DNA from: Lentisphaeria bacterium
GTDB lineage: Bacteria > Verrucomicrobiota > Lentisphaeria > Oligosphaerales > Oligosphaeraceae
Direction of reading: 5' to 3'
DNA length: 21,024 nt
Assembly (NCBI GenBank): GCA_016303095.1
Contig: JAEDMH010000027.1
Coordinates: 1-21,024 of the forward strand
Of this stretch, positions 20,586 to 21,024 are shown piece after piece. The translations under genes were made by a program, and so were the position numbers. Positions within the stretch are counted from its first letter, which is position 1. Each line of letters starts with the position of its first letter. The notes below the pieces were generated by a model. The model made no database searches and had not been told where the DNA came from. It worked only from the letters and a program-made list of their open reading frames with translations.

Positions 20586-20894
20586 ATGCCTGAAAAAACT
20601 GTCAAGACACGGATCCGCCGTGCGTTCGAGAAGATTATCGTGGACAAAATCACGATCAAATTCGAGGGTAAGGTGAAGGAGGCCCAGCTCTCTTCTTCCC
20701 TGGCCGCCATCACGGCGGAACTCCAGAAGCTGGCGGCTGCCAAAGTCGAGGCCAAGAAGGCCGCCAAGGCCGCGGAGAAGAAGACGGTCAAACGGGGACG
20801 CAAGGGCCGCAAAACGCGCAAGCCCTCCGTCCGCCTCCTGAAACGCTTCACCACCGAACAAATCCAGGCATATCTGGCGAAGCAGGGAGAGTAG
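20586..20894 (+). CDS. Small, very basic Lys/Arg/Ala-rich protein
   Basis: A 102-residue protein that I do not recognise. Residues ~1-50 mix charged and hydrophobic positions (KTRIRRAFEKIIVDKITIKF, AQLSSSLAAITAELQKL) and look helical. Residues ~52-80 are a Lys/Ala then Arg/Gly/Lys stretch (KKAAKAAEKKTVKRGRKGRK), as in histone H1-like tails. The end is LLKRFTTEQIQAYLAKQG. The strong positive charge and lack of a membrane segment suggest a nucleic-acid-binding protein in the cytoplasm or nucleoid. This is inference from composition only. ATG 20586 has AAGGGAG 6 nt upstream. A clean terminator follows, so it is a single-gene unit and probably well expressed. Confidence 0.75.
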   Translation: MPEKTVKTRIRRAFEKIIVDKITIKFEGKVKEAQLSSSLAAITAELQKLAAAKVEAKKAAKAAEKKTVKRGRKGRKTRKPSVRLLKRFTTEQIQAYLAKQGE

Positions 20895-20927
20895 TTCCTC
20901 CTCTTTACTTCCCAGGAACCAGAAAAC

Positions 20928-20970
20928 ATCCCCCCACCCTGGCAAAAAAGGATGGGGGGATTTCTTTTTC
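20928..20970 (+). terminator. Rho-independent terminator of the small basic protein gene
   Basis: ATCCCCCCA (20928-20936) and TGGGGGGAT (20953-20961) form a 9-bp stem with a 16-nt loop, followed by TTCTTTTTC. It begins 33 nt after the stop codon. Confidence 0.88.
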
Positions 20971-21009
20971 CCCTCCATGGGAAATCCGGAAGAAGCAAGG
21001 GGAAAAGGG

Positions 21010-21024
21010 CTAGAAATCTAGAGG
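21010..21024. repeat. Start of another CTAG octamer array, cut by the window end
   Basis: CTAGAAATCTAG (21010-21021) is the reverse complement of CTAGATTTCTAG, the core of the arrays at 10.2 and 10.5 kb. Its position after a terminator mirrors the array beside the terminator at 10541. The rest lies outside the window. Confidence 0.5.

Overview
The window (about 60% GC by eye) reads like a chromosome segment of a Lentisphaerota (PVC superphylum) bacterium, of Victivallis or Oligosphaera type. This is inferred from very Lentisphaerota-like pseudopilins (FTLIELLVVIAIIAILA start, H-X9-DG processing motif), an AraC regulator beside unusual glycoside hydrolases, and a complete Rnf complex. No rRNA, tRNA, CRISPR array or transposase was seen.

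Left third (1-8.9 kb, all + strand) is a glycan-use locus: a pseudopilin gene with its own promoter and terminator, an AraC-family regulator, a secreted GH71-like hydrolase with a LamG-like C-terminus, a second pseudopilin, and a cytoplasmic GH106-like hydrolase. The regulator gene and the first hydrolase gene are each preceded by a nearly identical 44-bp box (36/44 identical, positions 1506-1549 and 2618-2661). In both cases the right end of the box overlaps a good -35 element. This suggests one activator driving itself and the enzyme/pseudopilin/enzyme operon, and it is the strongest regulatory signal in the window.

Middle (8.9-10.6 kb): a convergent DHH-family phosphoesterase gene, then about 660 bp without a gene but dense in repeats. 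These are a CACGGA-iterated tract, a centred 169-bp imperfect palindrome, and two arrays of 8-bp CTAG-headed units. The arrays flank a GC-rich block holding duplicated hairpin modules. The CTAG unit reappears at the last bases of the window.

Right half (10.6-20.2 kb, all - strand): in transcription order, a PNPOx-like flavoprotein, a DUF2293 protein, a NERD-nuclease/UvrD-like helicase, the full rnfABCDGE operon (Na+ or H+ pumping ferredoxin:NAD+ oxidoreductase), and a Pro/Ala/Lys-rich tail-anchored membrane protein ending in a clear terminator. Several genes here start behind pyrimidine-rich leaders without a Shine-Dalgarno sequence. At the far right a small, very basic protein is encoded on the + strand with its own terminator.
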